This document shows, in pieces, positions 59,761-64,000 of a DNA stretch of 64,000 nucleotides. The DNA comes from Ptiloglossa arizonensis (taxonomy: Eukaryota; Arthropoda; Insecta; Hymenoptera; Colletidae), in contig NC_135051.1 in NCBI RefSeq assembly GCF_051014685.1, positions 11,241,557 through 11,305,556 of the forward strand, in the 5' to 3' direction. Position numbers and translations under genes: made by a program. The stretch's first letter is position 1. Every line of letters starts with the position of its first letter. The notes under the pieces were generated by a model. It saw only the letters and a list, made by a program, of their open reading frames with translations. It did not search any database and had not been told where the DNA came from.

Positions 59761-61292
59761 TTAATCAATTTTCCTGTAACTTTATATGTACAATATATGG
59801 ACAAAAATAAGTGACAAGTGTATTTAGAATTCTTTGTTTCTTGTCGTAAGGCATCAATTTTTAAACAAAAATTGTTTCCGATCTGTGCAAAAAGGAGTAT
59901 TCGAACGTGAATTGCAGAAGTTATTGTACATTTTGATAATATTGAAAATATTAAAAGGTCCTCTTTTATCAGTCCAATAGTTGGAACAAGTATCACAAGT
60001 ATTTATGAGACGCAGTTAGAGCACCGCTGTAGAAGTATACTTATGAATAAAATGTGGTAATTTATGTGTATCTGTAGAATTGGCACAAAATGCCGGAGGT
60101 ACACCATTTTTCTTAGATTTTTACCGTTCACCCGTTCCTCATCCCAATGAGCCAAAATCTTTAATGGAAAAGTTTAACACATTAAAGTTTCGTTTATATT
60201 ATAAAATATTTTCTTCCTCAAAATTCTTTTTATACATTTCTGCAAGCTTATCAATAAACTCTTTCGCTCTTGATTCGCACACTTATTAGTCGTACACCAT
60301 ATTTAGCTTTGAAACGTGAAATCCATTGATTAGCCGAATTGTCAAGTTCTTGAATTTACTTTATTTTTCTTGTAATAAGAATGTCTTCGTACACAAATTT
60401 TCGTTACCTTTTTACACACTGTACACATATCGGATTTATCGAATTTTCCCACTATTGTCGAATAGATAATGACTGTTTGTACCTTCTCATAATTTCTGTT
60501 ACTTACATTAGACTCAACAACAAGTTGATCAACATTTCATCCTTCTTGTACCTTCTGCACAATTTCCAAATGTTGAAGTTGTAAAATAAATTGTTTATCA
60601 TTTATCGCAGGTGCGGTTTCTTTAAAAATTATGAGACCTGCAGAAATACTTAATAAAGTATTTAATATCGATTAAGTGACACCAGTAATCAACGAAGACA
60701 ATGATAAAAATTAAGGATATTACACACAATTTCTGTCGTAATTCATAATTATTGAAGGTAGTAGATTTAAAAACCAACTTTATACATTAATTTAGTGTAG
60801 GAAATGTTAAACAATACCGTGATTGACAGAATACCTGACAGCAAAAGCGGTATTATAAAAAGTGCTCCAAAATTATTTTTATATACATTTCGGATAAAAA
60901 TATTTTTAAAATATTCTAAAACTTTTGAAATTATGTTTCAGGATGTGGTATCAGATGCATAGTTGTTAGATATAGTGGTTATCCCAAATGAATGTTTATT
61001 ATGAAAAGATATAAATAATTTATAGTATCCAGAGTTACAAATTTATATGAATTAGAAGTATTATTATAAGAAAATATGAAACTTTGTACTCTAATAAAAC
61101 TTTAACATTAGTTCTAAATTTAAACATAAACAAATGTAATAGGTTGAACTATAACATAATGGTCGAAAAAGTAAATTATGCGTATCTGACAGAATATAAG
61201 TGTTCATCAAGAAGTTTCTCTCATTTAACAGCATGAAAAAAACTATGCCCTTATGTATTTTTCAGAAATGTAACAATGCACTCTTGTTTTAA
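59761..61292. other. Intergenic DNA with one short protein-like fragment
   Basis: At 60,080-60,180 the plus strand reads AQNAGGTPFFLDFYRSPVPH then NEPKSLMEKFNTL, preceded by a TCTGTAG acceptor-like word. The composition (Pro, Gly, Trp-free but hydrophilic) is unlike chance AT-rich frames, yet I cannot identify it and there is no obvious donor. Possibly a lone pseudogene exon. Confidence 0.3.
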
Positions 61293-62219
61293 TACTTTGT
61301 CGACCGGTAATTTTTAAAATAGATCTTGACACCGACTTTATTACGTCTTAAATAATCGCGTAGGAATGTATGAGCTTTTTGCTTTATATTATTATAGGGT
61401 AATAAGTCTAATAAAATTTTTTATTTTTATGACATTAATATTAAACAATATTTATTAGAATCCATTAGAATCGTTTTCAATATTTAAATTAGATTACAAG
61501 TAAATAATAGTTTAATATTTGTTTAAAATGTGATATCACTCAAAACAACACCATCTTTATGAAATATTGCAAAATTTACAAACGAAACATGTTCTATATC
61601 TGTTTTATTTTAATTGCACAAACTCTATATTATTTTTGGAGTTTTTTACATCAGTCACTAGTCATTATTTATAAGTTTATGTTTTTCAAAATTTGATAGT
61701 CTTCCCGGATAATCTAATCTGGATATTCTCCTTTTAGCGCAGAAATGTTTATTGTACCAGATAAATTTTCATAATTTTCCTTTGATTCACAATTTTCCAT
61801 CCACAAAACTGTTACTTTTCCAAGACATTTGTATATATAATCTTTTTTCCATTTAATACTGTATATTCTTTAAACAAATTGAAAAGTGCACAATTTATAA
61901 AAAACATAACAATTAGTTTAGTCCACTCCTTTGTCTTCCGAAAAATTGAATAATAGGAGAGATATTGATTCGCGCGATCTACGCCCTTCATATATTTGTT
62001 ATAATTTACTATTGAATCTGGCTTTTTTATTGACCATCTGATCTTATATTTGTTTCTGAATTTCATTAATTGTGCCAAATGTATTGTTGATATGATATTT
62101 ATATTTCTTTTGCCATTATTTGCAAAAGAAATACTTCTAAAAAAAACCGATTAATAGGCTACCGGTCGGTGAGTGTTAGCGGCAAAAAGCCGATTAATAA
62201 GCTGTCGGTCGGTAAAGTG
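61293..62219. mobile_element. Short piggyBac element flanked by TTAA
   Basis: TTAA lies on both sides (61,289-61,292 and 62,220-62,223). The ends are inverted copies: TACTTTGTCGACCGG on the left and, read inward from the right, CACTTTACCGACCGA. Near the right end a segment of about 43 bases containing CGATTAATA and CGGTCGGT is repeated (62,141-62,183 and 62,184-62,223), a subterminal repeat often seen in piggyBac elements. The interior keeps the C-terminal part of a transposase. Confidence 0.75.
61812..62078 (-). pseudogene. piggyBac transposase, C-terminal catalytic remnant
   Basis: An 88-codon minus-strand frame reads KPDSIVNYNKYMKGVDRANQ, YLSYYSIFRKTKEWTKLIVM and FINCALFNLFKEY. 'Y-N-x-x-M-x-G-V-D-x-x-D-Q' carries the last catalytic Asp of piggyBac transposases (Asp in KGVDRANQ), followed by the usual aromatic/Lys-rich helix. 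The N-terminal two thirds and the cysteine-rich tail are missing, so it cannot be active. Confidence 0.85.
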
Positions 62220-62414
62220 TTAATTTTATGTTAATAAAATTTCACTAAAAGATTAGTGACACTATATATTTCACAAAAATTCACTATATATTTTCAAAAA
62301 AATATTACTTATACTGTAATGCTTAGAAAAATATGAATATACAAAGATAAACCACATATTTATTCACAAAATGTTTTATTCCTCTTTTAAATTAAATTAA
62401 ACAATATGAAATAT

Positions 62415-62424
62415 TTTATTTATT
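62415..62424 (-). terminator. Polyadenylation signal candidates of the SLC35B4-like gene
   Basis: On the minus strand two overlapping AATAAA words occur about 20-30 bases after the stop codon (complement TTTATT at 62,415-62,420 and 62,419-62,424). A further AATAAA lies about 60 bases after the stop. Confidence 0.5.
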
Positions 62425-62442
62425 TGATTGATAATACCACTA

Positions 62443-62689
62443 TTATTGTACTTTCTTTAATTTCTGCTTAGGTTGTAAATTTTCTGCAATCCTTGGTAAT
62501 ATTTCTGTAAATATCACTGTTCCCATAAAAACTAGAAGTGTACCAATCCAGTGATATATTGTAAAAGGATTCTGAAAGTACATTATAGAGAAAACTAAAG
62601 ATAGAAATTTTCGTAACGTTATTACTAAAGTTACTGTAAGTGATGTACATTCTGCTGTTAATACAAAAACAGAACTAATGCACAGGTAT
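62443..62689 (-). CDS. SLC35B4: Nucleotide-sugar transporter (SLC35B4/Efr), last exon
   Basis: SLC35B4-type proteins are ten-helix transporters that move UDP-xylose, UDP-GlcNAc or (insect Efr) GDP-fucose into the ER/Golgi lumen. This exon reads YLCISSVFVLTAECTSLTVT then LVITLRKFLSLVFSIMYFQN and HWIGTLLVFMGTVIFTEIL, matching 'L-T-x-E-C-x-S-L-T-V-T-L-V-x-T-L-R-K-F-x-S-L' and the last helices of the family. Acceptor ATTTTAG. The stop is at 62,443-62,445. The protein ends KLKKVQ, i.e. lysines at -4 and -3, a canonical KKxx ER-retrieval signal. Confidence 0.95.
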
Positions 62690-63257
62690 CTAAAATTATT
62701 GTTAAGAATAAATAAATTTTTTGAGATTTAATGTATTAACCATTTAAATAATAGGGCGCAATAGTACAATTGCATTCCTACCATTTTTGTGTCAAAGTCT
62801 GAGTTAGACTACATTGTTTTATGTGCAAACATAAACATGCATATATTTAGCAGCATCAAAAATGTTTACCTAACTCAAACTTCAACTGAGAACTTAAGCA
62901 TGGAATAGTGAATATTGTTTGACCCTACTGTATTGCTCAATTGTTCAACTACGATACTAGTTTAACACCTTTTGTTTTTCAATTATGGATTCTCGTAATC
63001 CCTTTAAATACTCAACAAATAATATTCATTCGACAAGAAATTAGTAATGCTAGGAAGATGTAAGACTAGATTAGAAAGTCTTTGTGAAGCATAATTGTAA
63101 ACTATAGAAAGACAACCTGAGTAGGTCACTGAGGTGTTTTTGAGTTGATTCTCTGCTTTTATCTCTATTTATAACATTATAATATATACATAGACAAACA
63201 AATAAAAAAAACTTAAGCACAAAGCTGTTAAATAGTTGAAAATTAGTAAAAGGATAC
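62690..63257 (-). other. Intron of the SLC35B4-like gene
   Basis: 568-base intron; nothing else recognised. Confidence 0.8.
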
Positions 63258-63409
63258 TGCGTGAGAATGTTTCCTATAAGATATAAAATTAGTTTTGGCA
63301 CGGATAAATTGATTGGCCATATTTCTAATGGCTCTGATGCAAGTGCATATACAAAATGTTCCCATATGTTAGAAGCCAATATTATAAAAAATGGTAATGG
63401 CAATAAATG
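63258..63409 (-). CDS. SLC35B4: Nucleotide-sugar transporter (SLC35B4/Efr), third visible exon
   Basis: Begins HLLPLPFFIILASNIWEHFV (family: 'H-x-L-P-L-P-x-F-x-x-x-x-x-x-I'), continues with EIWPINLSVPKLILYLIGNI and ends LTQ with a split codon completed by the next exon. Acceptor TTTTTTTCAG; donor GCA/GTATCC. An open frame that runs on past the donor to 63,071 is intronic. Confidence 0.95.
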
Positions 63410-63479
63410 CTGAAAAAAATAGTGAATGTTATATATCATTTTATAAAATTGTAAATATAATAATACAAATTAAGTATAC

Positions 63480-63794
63480 CGTATAATATAATGCTTCCTT
63501 TGGGTTTTTCCCATACTTTGTGTGCAATACTTCTTGAAAAATACCCATTCTAGCAGAAACAAATAATGCAATTGTTAATAATGAAATACCCAATATCCAC
63601 CAAAAAAAATCATCCCATGGTGTGGTAGGTATTTGTTCAACATTTTTAGGTTGCAACGATTTGATTTCTTTACCACTGACAATCGTACAAATGGCAATTC
63701 CAAGAGTAATCATAAACACTGATAAAAACTTGCTAAATGTATATTTTTTCTTCAAAATAAGAATACCCATAATCATATTAGCTATCAGAGAACC
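63480..63794 (-). CDS. SLC35B4: Nucleotide-sugar transporter (SLC35B4/Efr), second visible exon
   Basis: 105 codons: GSLIANMIMGILILKKKYTF, the loop with VSGKEIKSLQPKNVEQ, then WWILGISLLTIALFVSARMG and IFQEVLHTKYGKNPKEALYY. 'S-A-R-M-G-I-F-Q-E-x-L-x-x-x-x-G-K-x-x-K-E-A-L-x-Y' is diagnostic of the SLC35B4 group. Acceptor ATGTTTTAG; donor ACG/GTATAC; phase 0 on both sides. Confidence 0.97.
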
Positions 63795-63878
63795 CTAAAA
63801 CATGTATACATGTAAACATTAATTTTATAAGTAGTCCAAAAATTTAACTGACAATAAATTTTATTTATGGGTACTTAC

Positions 63879-64000
63879 AGCTCTGAATATCATATGTAAT
63901 GGCATAGGTATATTGAAATTAAATGCATAATTATTACAAACATTTGCAATAAAAAACATGGTTACCAATATAAAGTAGTCCTTTATTCCTATATTGGGCT
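63879..64000 (-). CDS. SLC35B4: Nucleotide-sugar transporter (SLC35B4/Efr), first visible exon, cut by window edge
   Basis: Reads IKDYFILVTMFFIANVCNNY then FNFNIPMPLHMIFRA, matching 'V-T-M-F-F-x-x-x-V-x-N-N-Y-A-x-N-x-N-I-x-M-P-L-H-M-I-F-R' of the family. Donor GCT/GTAAGT. Together the four visible exons give 277 residues; about 55-60 N-terminal residues of a roughly 330-residue protein lie beyond the right edge. Confidence 0.95.

Noticed and set aside
63071..63257. Continuation of the transporter frame beyond 63,258
   Set aside because: Family blocks resume in phase at 62,689 after a good donor/acceptor pair; the extension is intron.

Overview
The window reads as AT-rich insect nuclear DNA. 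Hymenoptera (bee, wasp or ant) is my best guess, from the two host proteins, long AT-rich introns with GT/AG borders, and the mix of mariner-like, Tigger, piggyBac, hAT and gypsy debris. I see no bacterial-style operons, rRNA, tRNA or CRISPR array.

Two host genes can be supported, lying tail to tail. On the + strand an AMP deaminase gene (purine nucleotide cycle; AMP to IMP plus ammonia) runs from about 9,563 to 51,670 in 12 coding exons. All phases agree and the joined frame is 774 codons plus stop. The N-terminal exons (9,563-10,056) are separated from the rest by a 26-kb intron; a second intron (36,407-45,176) is 8.8 kb; the catalytic exons are packed into 46,990-51,670. On the - strand the 3' three quarters of an SLC35B4/Efr-type nucleotide-sugar transporter gene runs from beyond the right edge to its stop at 62,443.

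Nearly everything else that can be recognised is transposon. The intergenic space holds a young-looking 3.2-kb pogo/Tigger element (52,063-55,263) whose roughly 512-bp inverted repeats are almost identical and whose transposase is split by one frameshift, plus a 0.9-kb piggyBac remnant (61,293-62,219) still bounded by TTAA. The big introns hold decayed copies: at least five pieces of one insect mariner-like family, a 3.7-kb long-inverted-repeat element whose family I cannot name (11,303-15,023), and in intron 3 a row of gypsy, piggyBac, MULE-like and hAT pieces within 4.5 kb.

The most interesting host-gene observation is that the 26-kb intron contains at least two short ATG exons (24,839-24,870 and 33,647-33,705) that end in a GT donor with exactly the phase needed to join the common exon at 36,253. 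A hydrophobic open frame also reads directly into that exon from upstream. These suggest alternative promoters giving AMP deaminase isoforms with different N-termini. This is inference from sequence; no transcript evidence is available here.
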